Source: Rhynchopus euleeides (lineage: Eukaryota > Euglenozoa > Diplonemea > Diplonemida > Diplonemidae). Taken from it: a stretch of DNA of 64,000 nt. Each line of letters starts with the position of its first letter. Position 1 is the first letter of the stretch. Shown one piece after another: positions 31,786 through 42,569 of this stretch. The notes below the pieces were generated by a model. It was not told the origin of the DNA. It did not search any database and saw nothing but the letters and a program-made list of their open reading frames with translations. Location of the stretch: assembly GCA_963210315.1 (NCBI GenBank), contig OY723311.1:1488001-1552000 (forward strand), in the 5' to 3' direction. The translations under genes and the position numbers were made by a program.

Positions 31786-34700
31786 AGTGATAGTGGTTTT
31801 AAGTGGGTAACCCTGCGCGGATCTGTGCCCACTCCCCGCCCACCCCTACGTCACAGCGGATGCCCCACTCGGGTTAGAGTGTGGGGCCAACTCAGTGCCA
31901 CTCCGAGGAGGGCGTGAGGCATAGCCAGCGTGGTGCGTGCCGCAACAGTGTGTGAGTGATTTCGCACTGCTGTGGCAGTCCCCGCACCGGCCCATGCGAT
32001 GCGTCTTGCAAAATTCCATGGTGACTTGCAAGCCGTCGTTCTTCCCGTGGTGGTCCCGGCAGCAGTCCTCTTCCGAGAGGCGCCGGCGCCGGCAGTCCAC
32101 GCAGCGGGGTTTCCAGTGCAGAGCGCAGGTAAGCATCTTCGCGTTCCGTCTGGCTCCAGGGGGGGCAGTCCGGGGAGCAGCGCCCCGTCGTTCCCATGAC
32201 CGTCCTGTCCGGGCGTTGGCTTGCCGGCTGCTGGCAGTCCATTGCTGGGCCGCTTGCTGCCACCCCTCTGGGTAGTGGGGCTGCGGTGCGAAGGTTGCGG
32301 CCCACGCCATGCCGCGGGAGTGGAAGGCTGTGTCCCGCTGGTTCAAGCCCGGGCCTGCCGTGTGCGCTTGGAGGCTGCGCATCACCGACTCGGTGGCTGG
32401 GCTGAGCTGGGCTCTCCTGGACAGGCCCCCTGCCACGGTTCCCCCGATCGCGGTGAGGACAGTGGAGCTCGCAGTGTGGCCACAGTGCCATGGTTGCTTG
32501 GAAGTCTTGCGCACCACCTCGCAGAGCTGCCTCAACGAGTGAGCCTTGCCCAGGATGCTCTTCTGGAAGGCTGCGAAGTCCTGCCGCAGCTGCTCCTGCG
32601 AGGTCTCCCCCTGCCTCTCAGCCTCGTCCATGGCGGCGTTGCTGAGGGCGTCCGCATCGACGTTGAGCTCCCTTTTCACGTGCTCATACGTAAGGGTGAT
32701 CCGGGGCCCGAGGTCGGCAGCCAGCCGTGCCGTGCTGAGGAAGAGGGGGCGGAGGGATTTATCGCGGCAAACCGCTTCCCCTTTTAGGTGTCGCAGCACC
32801 ACCTGCGAGTCACCCCGCACCGTAACGTTCCCCTCAGGGGGCGGGTCGCCCCTTCTGAGCAGCCGTAGGCCCGCTCGAACCCCTTCGTACTCAGCGATGT
32901 TGTTGCTGCGTACGTTCAGCAGAGGGAGGATCTCTTCCGACACCTTGAGGCCGTCTCGGTAGAGCACCGCACCTGCACCCGCCAGGGCGAAGGGGGTGCC
33001 GTTGTCCCTTGCTCCGCCGTCGAAGTAGAGGGTGAGCCCCGGGGCTGTGTCCTCGGGGATGCGTGGGCGGGCCTCCCGCGGCCCCCTCTCAGGGGGGTCA
33101 GGTGTGTGGGGGCGGATGCGGCGCGTTTCGACTTCTGGGAGGGTGAGGCCGGTCGACAGCTCAAAGTCGACAGCCAACTCCATGAGGGTCACGGTGTGCT
33201 CCCCTCCCTGCGGCCCCCATTTCAGGCCCCGCAGCCAGTCGCAGAGGGCCACCCACAGCTCCGGGGGGCGCTTGCCCCACGTCTGTTTGACAGTGGACGG
33301 CGCCCGCACAGGGATGCAGGCCCGTTCGGGGTTGGGCGTGCACCACCCCCATGGATAGTGAAGGGTGCGGTGGTGGCGCGCGGAGCGGTCGAGCAGTCCA
33401 TCTTTCTCCTGCCGCGCCGAGAGGATTGCAATGAAGTAGCGGTGCAGCTGCGCCACTATATCCACCCTGCGTGCGAAGGATAGTGGCAGGGGCTGCCTGT
33501 CCTCCGGGATGCCGTGTCTAAAGGCGGGCGCCACCCCGCATAACGCCAAGCAGGGTGGCCAGGTTGACCGGTCCACAGCCGTAATGGGGTGGTTTTGTCG
33601 GATTGGGTCCCACGCGGAGCACTCCCACCATAGGTGCATCACCGTCTCGGGGGTGCCTGCGTTGCAGTATCGGCAGATCCCGCCCTGCCCCGTGCGCCCT
33701 CGGACAGGCACCGCCCCTGCAATGACGGAACGAAGGAGGCCCCGTTGGTATCCCGTGACCGCGGCGCCCTCTCCCTCCAGGACGCAGCGTGTGGCTTGCC
33801 CGTCGATGCCGTGCTGAGCGCCCGCAAAGTCGTCACGACGACCAGCCAGCGCCTTGGCCACCTGTGTACGTAGGGCCTGGCGGAGGTCATGAGCGAAGAT
33901 CCCCCATCCGCTCGTTGTTGCTGCGGTGGGGTCGAAGACTATGCTCCGTCCCGCTTCATCAGTGTAAGATAGGGTGGTCGCCGTGCTCCAGCTCCATCCT
34001 ATCCACCGAAGGGCCGCTCGGAAAAGCGCAAAGGGGCCTGTCCCTGTAAGCCTCACTCTGCTATCCCAAGCCGTCTCAGACAGAACCCTGCAGCGGCCCC
34101 ACTTCTTGACCTGCATGGCCCAGGTGGTGATCTGCCGGTAGCGGGGGGCGACGGCGGGGTCCACCCGATGTGCATGGTGGAGGACATCCAGCACAGCCTC
34201 CCGCGCCCTGCGGGGGGGTCCGGACCACAGCGCGGCGACGAAGAGCCCCCTCCATCGCCTGATGTCGGCGTCCTCCCAGCGGGTGACCAGGGCGTCGTAG
34301 TAGAGCCTGGACCCCGCTGTCATCGCTGCTGCCTGCCCCTTCCACTGCACCGGTAGGGGCAGTGCCGAGGTCCTGCGCAGGTTCTGCTCTGCGCCCTCTT
34401 TTCGGCGGGCGACGCGCTCCGATTTGGGCACCTCGGGTCCCTCGAGCGGGCGCGCATGCAGCATGGCCCCGAGGCAGTCGAAGCTATCGCGCTGTCGAAG
34501 GGGGGTAGCCGTGCCGTCCCGTGTCCGGTAGACTATCGGGGTCAACGGCTCGGGGGACGTCGAGAAGACATGTGACTTGACCTCTGCGCATATTACCATC
34601 CCGGTATCGTGGGAGAAATCTGCAGAGTCATCCACCACTGCTTGCAAGGTCCCCGGGCTGGGGGTCACCGCGTACACATCGTCCACAAACGACAACGCCC

Positions 34701-35152
34701 TCGTGCCCTGCCGGTGCTCCGCCATGCGCATCCATACACCCACCAGCACGTTGATCAGCACGACGCTAATGGGGCAGCCCTGCATGATGCCGTTGGTTGG
34801 CAGGAAGCCCTCTCCGATAGTGCCGCTTACCCGGAAGTGCCGCTGCATTGACCCGTACGCTGCCCGCAGGGTGCGCAGGACTCGGCCGTCGAAGCCGAGC
34901 TCCGCAGCTAGACAGAAGGTCAGGTCAATCGGCACCGTGTCGAAGCATTTCTTAAAGTCTAGGGCGACACCGTACAGTGGCTGTCCTGTGAGGTGGGCCT
35001 CTTCGATCCGTGCTGCCAGGTGCCAGATGAGGTCCTCCGCGCCGTGGCCAGGTCTGCATCCGTGCAAGTCCTCAGGCGCAATGCTCTCCAGCCACTTCAG
35101 CGCAGGCTTCACTCGGATTGCTGCCCACACCCTGTACAGCACGGGAGTGATG
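31786..35152 (-). mobile_element. 5'-truncated non-LTR retrotransposon (LINE with RNase H)
   Basis: A minus-strand element flanked by CTGATGTGTGTGTGT at 31771-31785 and 35153-35167, a target duplication of about 15 bp within a TG microsatellite. Its 5' end (35152) cuts into the reverse transcriptase, the usual outcome of incomplete target-primed reverse transcription. Its 3' end is ...CCACTATCACT with no poly(A); the flanking CA/TG repeat may have helped priming. The endonuclease and any first ORF are missing, so this copy cannot move by itself. Confidence 0.8.
31846..35142 (-). CDS. LINE ORF2 remnant: reverse transcriptase, zinc knuckle, RNase H
   Basis: 1,098 residues from the first in-frame Met; the frame is open to the truncation point, so the true N-terminus is lost. 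The reverse transcriptase shows LDFKKCFD (Asp62) and the FVDD box (Asp154-Asp155). A C-x2-C...H-x4-C knuckle follows (Cys490, Cys493, His503, Cys508), as in many LINE ORF2 proteins. RNase H is at about 700-840 with Asp708, Glu751, Asp778 and Asp831. After it comes an unusual Cys/His-rich tail (about 1010-1090) that may bind nucleic acid. The frame has no internal stop, so the insertion is fairly young. The RT-knuckle-RNase H order suits an I-clade-like element; the exact clade is not determined. Confidence 0.85.
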   Translation of the reverse strand: MLYRVWAAIRVKPALKWLESIAPEDLHGCRPGHGAEDLIWHLAARIEEAHLTGQPLYGVALDFKKCFDTVPIDLTFCLAAELGFDGRVLRTLRAAYGSMQRHFRVSGTIGEGFLPTNGIMQGCPISVVLINVLVGVWMRMAEHRQGTRALSFVDDVYAVTPSPGTLQAVVDDSADFSHDTGMVICAEVKSHVFSTSPEPLTPIVYRTRDGTATPLRQRDSFDCLGAMLHARPLEGPEVPKSERVARRKEGAEQNLRRTSALPLPVQWKGQAAAMTAGSRLYYDALVTRWEDADIRRWRGLFVAALWSGPPRRAREAVLDVLHHAHRVDPAVAPRYRQITTWAMQVKKWGRCRVLSETAWDSRVRLTGTGPFALFRAALRWIGWSWSTATTLSYTDEAGRSIVFDPTAATTSGWGIFAHDLRQALRTQVAKALAGRRDDFAGAQHGIDGQATRCVLEGEGAAVTGYQRGLLRSVIAGAVPVRGRTGQGGICRYCNAGTPETVMHLWWECSAWDPIRQNHPITAVDRSTWPPCLALCGVAPAFRHGIPEDRQPLPLSFARRVDIVAQLHRYFIAILSARQEKDGLLDRSARHHRTLHYPWGWCTPNPERACIPVRAPSTVKQTWGKRPPELWVALCDWLRGLKWGPQGGEHTVTLMELAVDFELSTGLTLPEVETRRIRPHTPDPPERGPREARPRIPEDTAPGLTLYFDGGARDNGTPFALAGAGAVLYRDGLKVSEEILPLLNVRSNNIAEYEGVRAGLRLLRRGDPPPEGNVTVRGDSQVVLRHLKGEAVCRDKSLRPLFLSTARLAADLGPRITLTYEHVKRELNVDADALSNAAMDEAERQGETSQEQLRQDFAAFQKSILGKAHSLRQLCEVVRKTSKQPWHCGHTASSTVLTAIGGTVAGGLSRRAQLSPATESVMRSLQAHTAGPGLNQRDTAFHSRGMAWAATFAPQPHYPEGWQQAAQQWTASSRQANARTGRSWERRGAAPRTAPPGARRNAKMLTCALHWKPRCVDCRRRRLSEEDCCRDHHGKNDGLQVTMEFCKTHRMGRCGDCHSSAKSLTHCCGTHHAGYASRPPRSGTELAPHSNPSGASAVT

Positions 35153-35166
35153 CTGATGTGTGTGTG

Positions 35167-35526
35167 TGTGTGTGGTTATAAAGTTTTAAGGCGGTGTCGC
35201 CCTGCACGGGCAGTAGCACCTCCCCTTCAGTATCGCACTCCCGAAGGATTCCCCAACACGACGTGACACCGGTTTCGACGCGTACTCTTCGTACCCCTCC
35301 CCCCGGCCGCGTCTCTTCAGCGAAGAACCGGGGATAATCGGACCAGGGCTAGCTAAACCCTGGTGGTGTCACGGGTGGGGTTGGAGAGGGAGAAAAAGGA
35401 AGAAATGAAGTTGCGAAAAAGTCAAACACTGACACGTGAAATCAATAAAAAGGGTGGTATATATTGCCCCCTTGCTGCGACGAAGACACTAAATAGTCAG
35501 GCCGCTTCAAGAGTCTTGAGGGCTTG
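35167..35526 (+). repeat. Left terminal direct repeat (LTR-like)
   Basis: About 360 bp, matching 35967-36324. It contains TTATAAAG near the start and AATAAA near 35444. A minus-strand 170-codon frame runs from the right repeat through the interior into this one; its product is not recognised. Confidence 0.75.
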
Positions 35527-35966
35527 AAGGAAGAAACAGGTTGCTGATGAGTCTCAGGAGCAGGCACCTTTTGTCCGCCCACATGACCTTCGCCCGAAGG
35601 CGAACCTCGTCCAGCTTGGCTCGATCGCCACAGAGAAGGGGATCATTCTCCGCTGTGGTGAACATCTTAAAAACCGAGGGTGCAGAGGTGGGGCAGCCCA
35701 CTGGTGCGACAGCAGGCCGCCCCCGGATAGCTATAACTAGTGCATAGGAAGAATACGACGGCACACGCAACAGATGCCGAAGGCACAACGGCGGGTCACT
35801 TTTAACCACCAGAGGAGTGGCACTCCCGAGGGGTGGGGAAGGGGGGGTAGTCACAACACTTTCGAAGGAAGAAAAGGGGCAAATGGGATGTTTTGTGCAA
35901 GGTAGAAAGGAAGTCACAACATGAGGCAGGGGGGATTGCTCATCAGGCCTGGGGGAATAGAGGGTT

Positions 35967-36324
35967 TGTGTGTGGTTATAAAGTTTTAAGGCGGTGTCGC
36001 CCTGCACGGGCAGTAGCACCTCCCCTTCAGTATCGCACTCCCGAAGGATTCCCCAACACGACGTGACACCGGTTTCGACGCGTACTCTTCGTACCCCTCC
36101 CCCCGGCCGCGTCTCTTCAGCGAAGAACCGGGGATAATCGGACCAGGGCTAGCTAAACCCTGGTGGTGTCACGGGTGGGGTTGGAGAGGGAGAAAAGGAA
36201 GAAATGAAGTTGCGAAAAAGTCAAACACTGACACGTGAAATCAATAAAAAATCGGTATATATCGCCCCCTTGCTGCGACAAAGACACTAAATAGTCAGGC
36301 CGCTCCAAGAGTCTTGAGGGCTTG
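35967..36324 (+). repeat. Right terminal direct repeat (LTR-like)
   Basis: Partner of 35167-35526, offset 800 bp at its start and 798 bp at its end, so only tiny indels separate the copies. It ends GAGGGCTTG and is followed at once by a TG microsatellite. Confidence 0.75.
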
Positions 36325-36343
36325 TGTGTGTGTGTGTGTGTGT
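36325..36343. repeat. TG microsatellite, right part of the insertion site
   Basis: A (TG)n run directly after the LTR-like element. With the TG runs at 31775 and 35157 it appears to be one original microsatellite split by two insertions. Confidence 0.7.
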
Positions 36344-38065
36344 TTCACATGAGGGGCACACCGTATACGTTCCTTCCGTTTGTTGTATTATTTTGATCGG
36401 TCGGTGTGGTAAGCTTTGGATGGACGTGCTCTGCTTTTTTTTGATGGATCTTGCGACCCCGCCTCATGTCATGAGACTGGTGCTTGTGTCGGATGCTTCG
36501 AGCCATCAGGAAACTGGGGTTCCCAGGCCTGATCCCTCGCACGTCGTGCATTCGTTGATACCCCAACACGCCTGATGATTTTGCCAATCCCTTGAGTTCC
36601 GGCGAAACTCCCCAGCCACCACCACAAACACAACAACCCACAACGCCGCCAAACTCAAGTCAAAAAAAATCAGGTTGGGTGAGACCAAGGAATACCGCAG
36701 ATAATATAGAGAACGTCGGGGCGGGTGCTGCTTGCTGCAACACCCCCTCTCCCCCCCCTTTTTTGTCACACTTTCTTCAGCGGGATGCGTTTTTTCCCCT
36801 ATTTGTTGGAACACTCGACGACCTCTCTGCGTCAAACTGTGCAGTTGTGACATCCTATGAGGGCATTCACTTTTATGTGCACCTTTTGATCGAATGGGGC
36901 CTTGGGGGGGTGGGGTGTTACGTTTATGGTGCGTTTTGTGTCGAAGTGCTGCCGATAGACCTGCTCGATTAGCACCTTGACTCCACTTGTCAGGACTCAA
37001 CACAGCCTTGAGACGCAAGTGGGCGCTCAGAAATATTATTGAGTTCGGAGCTGTTATTACAGAGTTGCTGGACATGGCGTTTCTATCGTGAAGTGAAAAA
37101 AATGGAAGCGCGATTCTTCTGCGATTGTTTCGTCTTCGAAGGTTCCGCCCCACCAATACCTTTGAGACAGTGCCCAACGCACAACCCAATGTTCTTGCGG
37201 GCCACCACACCTCGCGTCTGCACGGCACGCGAAGACACTATCCTTTTTCCCCTCCTCCCCTGTCTCAGGTCGTGGTTAAAATACAAAAGCGACGATGAGG
37301 AGCGCGAGTACAGATGTGACACACAGAAAATAGGGATGTGTGTCGTGAGCCGCTTTTTTCGCATAACAGCCCAACATGCGGTGACTCTCGAAGGCGTGGA
37401 TGTGATTATTCGATAAAAAAAGTATCAAAAGCGAAGTGTAGGGCAGGGGGTCCGCCGCCGCGGCTTCTTTTCAGCACATCGTGATACAGTGCATGAAAGT
37501 TTCCACGCGCTTCTCTGTGACCTTGCCCATACTCTCGCTTGCCATCCAAACCACGCCCTCCCCCCCCTCACCACACACACGTGACACATACCGGACGAAC
37601 ATTGCAAGAAGATGTTAGGATACCTGCTTTCCTTTCACTCTCGACAATCACAACCCCTCCACAGACCACCACCCCTCCGTTGAAGCCATTCTGAGATCTC
37701 TCTCGTATGTTGGATGACACCCCCTTGGAACCACAACACTCGAGGAGGCACATACACACAGGGTGGGCTAGGACTCTTGCAGGGGAACCCACCTTAAAAA
37801 GTGATGAAGGAGGCACACACACAGGCTGGCAGGCTCGGCCCCTTTTTCTCAAGGGAATAGGAGGTGAATTGTGTGCCCCCCCACCCCCCCAAGGCAGACT
37901 GCAGCGGTGCCCCTGTCGACACATGGCACTCAACGTGCCATGGGATGTGGGGAGGAGGGTGGGAGGGGGGGAGGCTGTGAAACACACACACACCTCGACA
38001 GGGAGGGGGGGTCGCTGCGTGTTGCTTGCTTTCTCGAATCGGATCCCCCCCCCCCCCAAGGCTTG
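36344..38065. other. No gene recognised
   Basis: About 1.7 kb without a recognisable gene. Open frames of 126 codons (36592-36972) and 125 codons (37039-37416) lack motifs. Pyrimidine-rich and homopolymer tracts are present. Confidence 0.4.
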
Positions 38066-38073
38066 CTTCTGTG

Positions 38074-38152
38074 CAGGCTTGCTCCGTATTCCTTGAAAAA
38101 TAGCCAAAATCCCGGAAATGTAATTCCGTATTCCATGTTAGGAGCAAGCCTG
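38074..38152. mobile_element. hAT-like MITE, 79 bp with 8-bp target duplication
   Basis: Its termini are CAGGCTTGCTCC and GGAGCAAGCCTG, a perfect 12-bp inverted repeat. CTTCTGTG directly flanks both sides (38066-38073 and 38153-38160). An 8-bp duplication and a CAG-type terminus are the hallmarks of the hAT superfamily. The element is far too short to encode anything. Confidence 0.8.
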
Positions 38153-38396
38153 CTTCTGTGTGCTTATATTTTTTCCTCCTTCATTGCATGAGGCTACAAA
38201 CGAAAAAGTTCCGCTCTATCTATATTCACGTGTGCCAGTCGATATCACGCCAAGAGCAAGTGCTCGGGTGCTCTACACGACTCCAAAAAGATTCACCTGT
38301 GCGTGTGGGAAACATGGGGAGACGAAGTGGGGGATTCAGGCATGCAGCTGCTGCATGTGTTCCCGATAACCTCCTTTCTCTCTCTCTTCTCTCTCT

Positions 38397-38494
38397 GGGG
38401 ATCTTCGCTACGAGGGGATCGTGAGTGCATTTTGGTGCATTTCCTGTTGAATTGGCTGAAAACTGACGAAGGATAACGACCAGCGAAGACCCCC
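38397..38494 (+). mobile_element. 13-bp-TIR MITE, copy C (98 bp)
   Basis: It starts GGGGATCTTCGCT (one change from copy A) and ends AGCGAAGACCCCC. TCT flanks both sides, although this lies in a CT-rich tract. The interior keeps GTGCATTTTGGTGCATTTCC. It is shorter than A and B in the GAAGTTTGTC segment. Confidence 0.8.
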
Positions 38495-38915
38495 TCTCTC
38501 CCTCCCCCCCCTCCCTCACCCCGGTCCGGAGGGCGTTTCTCTCAATTTTATTCCAACCCACCGATTTTTTCGGACCCAAATCCTTCTTTTTCATCCCTCA
38601 GGTGGTTTTGACAGTGGGTACGCAGCCCAACTTGGGGTGGGGGAGGAGCGGGGGTGGATTTCTTGTTAGCCCGTGCCTTGTTGTTTTTTATTGCCCCAAG
38701 CACTGCTTTGTCAACGAAGGAAATAAGAAGAAGGATTAAAAACAGACAAATCCGGGAGGGGGTATCCTCTTCGAACTTCGGGAAACAAAAGCCTGCTGGA
38801 AACTGCTGGGGGGGGGGGGGAGGGTGTGGGTGTGTGCAAAATTGAAACTCCAAAATTGAAACTCCTAGTTCACCCAACAGAAAGCATACGCCCTCTTTTC
38901 AAAATGCGACCCATA
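38495..38915. other. Spacer between MITE copies C and D; no gene recognised
   Basis: About 420 bp with a G-run (38809-38820). No coding motif. Confidence 0.4.
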
Positions 38916-39024
38916 GGGGGGTATTCGCTGGTCGTTATCCTTCGTCAATCTTCGTCAGTTTTCAGCCAATTCAACAGGAAATGCATCAAAATGCACTGAC
39001 GACCACCCCGTAGCGAAGGCCCCC
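38916..39024 (-). mobile_element. 13-bp-TIR MITE, copy D (109 bp, inverted)
   Basis: Inverted relative to copy C, with slightly altered termini (GGGGGTATTCGCT and AGCGAAGGCCCCC). ATA flanks both sides. As with A/B, the family occurs here as a facing pair. Confidence 0.8.
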
Positions 39025-40250
39025 ATATTTTTTTGACGTTATGCGCATGTCTGATACGATCATCCCCCGCCCCCCCCCCCCCCCGAAATGCTCAACATGG
39101 TTTTTCCACCCACCTCATGTAAGGGCACATTCTTATGGCAACCTTCCCTCACCCTCCTTTCCTTGCTAGCGAAGGGAGGGAAGGCCCTGCTCTTTCAACG
39201 GGCTGGAGGCGAAGCAGGTGAAAGACTCTTCGGTTCCCTTTCAGCAACCCTCAGCAAGCGCCGCCGCGCGGTCGATGAGTTTTATCTTTTGCGTACGCAG
39301 AGCGAAGGATTCAGGGCATGCCATACACAACGTGCAGTGTGGATTCGAGCTCCGAGAGCAACTACCTCACACCGCCCCCTTGTGTTTCAAGCAGAAGGAG
39401 GGGTTTTTTTTGCCCGGGTTTGGCGCACAAACAAGGCCTTATCTTTTTTGAACACATTTATGATGCGTAAAAGTGTAGGAGTGCTTCCGACGATCCTGTT
39501 CCTTTTCTGTATGTCTAGCTATCTCGTGTTCACATGTGCTCCACACCCACATCAAAGCAGCAGGCTCTAGGGTGGTGGAAGCGTCAACGCATCATTAAGG
39601 AAGAAGGAAGCACGGTTGCTACGCTTTTGGTTTATCTTTCTGCCTTCTGTGTGCTGCTGCTTTTTGTGCTGTCACTATTGCTTGTTGATCCAGCAGAGGC
39701 AGCAGCCGGGTGTTGCTGCAGAAAGGAAGGGGGGCGGCACCCCGTCGGCGGTGTGCGTTCCAAGTTGAAGGAGTTCTGGCGGAGAGAGCCCTGAGACCCA
39801 GATGAAGGAGAAGTGTCCGCCACTGGAGTTTTGTGTGGAGAGAGCCGCGCCTCGTGTGCGTGTGCGTGATACTGGGCATTAGTTTTGTTGCCCATGGTGC
39901 GTTATCCTTCTTCCGTTGAGAGATTTGTCCAAACCAAATTTTTTGAAGCAGTATTATTTTTTTGCTTCGGAGGAAATTCTTCACGCCGAATCGGGGAGGG
40001 GAGGGGAGGGGAGGGGGAAGCAGGGGCTTCGCTCTCGGCAAATTTCCGGAACACCAACGGCGAATTTCTTTCCTTATAATGAGGAGGGAGTGCACCAAAA
40101 CAGCATCGTTTTCGGCACCGCAGTGAAGGCCCCCGAAACCCCCCCCCCCCCCCGGTTCCTCCATGTCCCAAAGGGACACAGAGAGGGAAGGGGTTGCGGG
40201 GCTCCCCGGACATTTCGTTTATTTTCTTCGGTTCTGCCCCCCCCCCCCCC
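39025..40250. other. No gene recognised
   Basis: A 160-codon plus frame (39088-39570) ends in a hydrophobic stretch, but nothing about it is family-specific. Poly-C/G tracts occur near 39070, 40139 and 40237-40250. Confidence 0.4.
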
Positions 40251-42569
40251 AGGCCTCTGGCTAATTCGGGTCGAACGTTAAGTTTCTCCGTGCCGGGGGG
40301 GGGAGGGGGGGGGGGGGGGGCTACCCTACCCTACCCTAGGGTTGGGGCCGCCGGGGTCCCAGATTTTTTGGTAATTTCCAGGTGTGGGTAGGGGGACCTT
40401 TTCGAATTTTTTTTCGAGGGGTGCCCATTTTGGCGATTTGGGCCCGATTTCGAGGGTTACGGGTGACCCTAGACCCTACCCAACCCTAGGGTTGGGGTTG
40501 GGGTTGGGGTTAACTCCAGACCCTACCCTCACCCTAGGGTTAGGGTTAGGGTTAACCCTAGACCCTACCCTGGGGTTAGGGTTAACCCTATACCCTACCC
40601 AACCCTAGGGTTGGGGTTGGGGTTAACCCTAGACCCTACCCTAGGGTTAGGGTGAGGGTTAACCCTACACCCTACCCAACCCTAGGGTTAGGGTTGGGGT
40701 TAACCCTAGACCCAACCCTACCCTAGGGTTAGGGTTAACCCTACACCCTACCCAACCCTAGGGTTAACCCTAGACCCTACCCTAGGGTTAGGGTCAGGGT
40801 TAACCCTATACCCAACCCAACCCTACACCCAACCCTACCCTAGGGTTAGGGTTAGGGTTAACCCTAGACCCAACCCAACCCTAGGGTTAGGGTTGGGGTT
40901 AACCCTATACCCAACCCTACACCCAAACCTACCCTAGGGTTAGGGTTAGGGTTAACCCTAGACCCAACCCAACCCTAGGGTTAGGGTTCGGGTTAACCCT
41001 AGACCCAACCCAACCCTAGGGTTAGGGTTAACCCTACACCCAACCCTACCCTAGGGTTAGGGTTAGGGTTAACCCTAGACCCAACCCAACCCTAGGGTTA
41101 GGGTTCGGGTTAACCCTAGACCCAACCCAACCCTAGGGTTAGGGTTGGGGTTAACCCTACCCTACCCAACCCTAGGGTTAGGGTTGGGGCTAACCCTATA
41201 CCCTACCCAACCCTAGGGTTAGGGTCAGGGTTAACCCTAGACCCAACCCAACCCTAGGGTTAGGGTTAGGGTTAACCCTATACCCAACCCAACCCTAGGG
41301 TTAGGGTTAGGGTTAACCCTATACCCAACCCAACCCTAGGATTAGGGTTAACCCAACCCTACCCTAGGGTTAGGGTTAACCCTACACCCTACCCAACCCT
41401 AGGGTTAGGGTTGGGGTTAACCCTATACCCTACCCAACCCTAGGGTTAGGGTCAGGGTTAACCCTAGACCCAACCCAACCCTAGGGTTAGGGTTAACCCT
41501 ATACCCAACCCAACCCTAGGGTTAGGGTTAGGGTTAACCCAAGACCCAACCCTACCCTAGGGTTAGGGTTGGGGTTAACCCTATACCCTACCCTCACCCT
41601 AGGGTAGGGTCTAGGGTCAACCCTGACCCTAACCCTAGGGTTGGGTAGGGTCTAGGGTTAACCCTGACCCTAACCCTAGGGTTGGGTCAAGGGTTAACCC
41701 TAACCCTAACCCTAGGGTTAGGGTAGGGTCTAGGGTTAACCCTGACCCTAACCCTAGGGTTGGGTAGGGTCTAGGGTTAACCCTGACCCTAACCCTAGGG
41801 TTGGGTCAAGGGTTAACCCTAACCCTAACCCTAGGGTGAGGGTAGGGTCTAGGGTTAACCCTGACCCTAACCCTAGGGTTGGGTCAAGGGTTAACCCTAA
41901 CCCTAACCCTAGGGTTAGGGTAGGGTCTAGGGTTAACCCTGACCCTAACCCTAGGGTTGGGTCAAGGGTTAACCCTAACCCTAACCCTAGGGTGAGGGTA
42001 GGGTCTAGGGTTAACCCTGACCCTAACCCTAGGGTTGGGTCAAGGGTTAACCCTAACCCTAACCCTAGGGTTAGGGTAGGGTCTAGGGTTAACCCTAGCC
42101 CTAACCCTAGGGTTGGGTAGGGTCTAGGGTCAACCCTGACCCTAACCCTAGGGTTAGGGTAGGGTCTAGGGTTAACCCTGACCCTAACCCTAGGGTTGGG
42201 TCAAGGGTTAACCCTAACCCTAACCCTAGGGTTGGGTCAAGGGTTTACCCTAACCCTAACCCTAGGGTTGGGTAGGGTCTGGGGTCAACCCTGACCCTAA
42301 CCCTAGGGTTGGGTAGGGTCTAGGGTCAACCCTGACCCTAACCCTAGGGTTGGGTTGGGTCTAGGGTCAACCCTGGCCCTGACCCCTGGGTTGGGTAGGG
42401 TCGTGTTGGGTCGGGTTATGGGTACCCAACCCTCACCCTAGGGTAGGGTTGGGTCGGGTTGTGGGTACCCCCGACGTGCTGTAGGGTAGGGTAGGGTAGG
42501 GTAGGGTAGGGCCCCCCCCCCCCCCTCCGGCCCAACGTTAAGTCCGGCCCCAGAATTAGCCAGAGGCCT
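40251..42569. mobile_element. Foldback TIR element filled with TTAGGG-like repeats, copy I (2.3 kb)
   Basis: The ends share AGGCCTCTGGCTAATTC as inverted termini, with a G-run next to each. A unique segment (about 40340-40470) leads into degenerate units of roughly 43-55 bp that mix GGGTTAGGG and AACCCTAGACCC. Near 41595 the array flips: the right half is the reverse complement of the left, making a long imperfect foldback. Both ends abut GC(n) tracts (GCCCC...), which may be the target duplication. It is not a chromosome end, because ordinary sequence follows on both sides. No ORF of note. Confidence 0.75.

Larger units (their letters stand above)
35167..36324 (+). mobile_element. Miniature LTR-flanked element (TRIM-like), 1.16 kb
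   Basis: Two direct repeats of about 360 bp (35167-35526 and 35967-36324) enclose a 440-bp interior. They are nearly identical, differing by small changes such as one A in an A-run. Each starts with TGTG...GGTTATAAAG (TATA-like) and carries AATAAA near its 3' end, as an LTR would. The purine stretch GGGGGAATAGAGGG directly before the second repeat resembles a polypurine tract. No convincing tRNA primer site follows the first repeat and there is no gag or pol. It lies between TG tracts on both sides. The alternative is a segmental duplication. Confidence 0.6.

Noticed and set aside
34577-35266. 229-codon plus frame over the LINE 5' end
   Set aside because: It is antisense to the reverse transcriptase and runs into the TG tract and LTR-like repeat; no domain.
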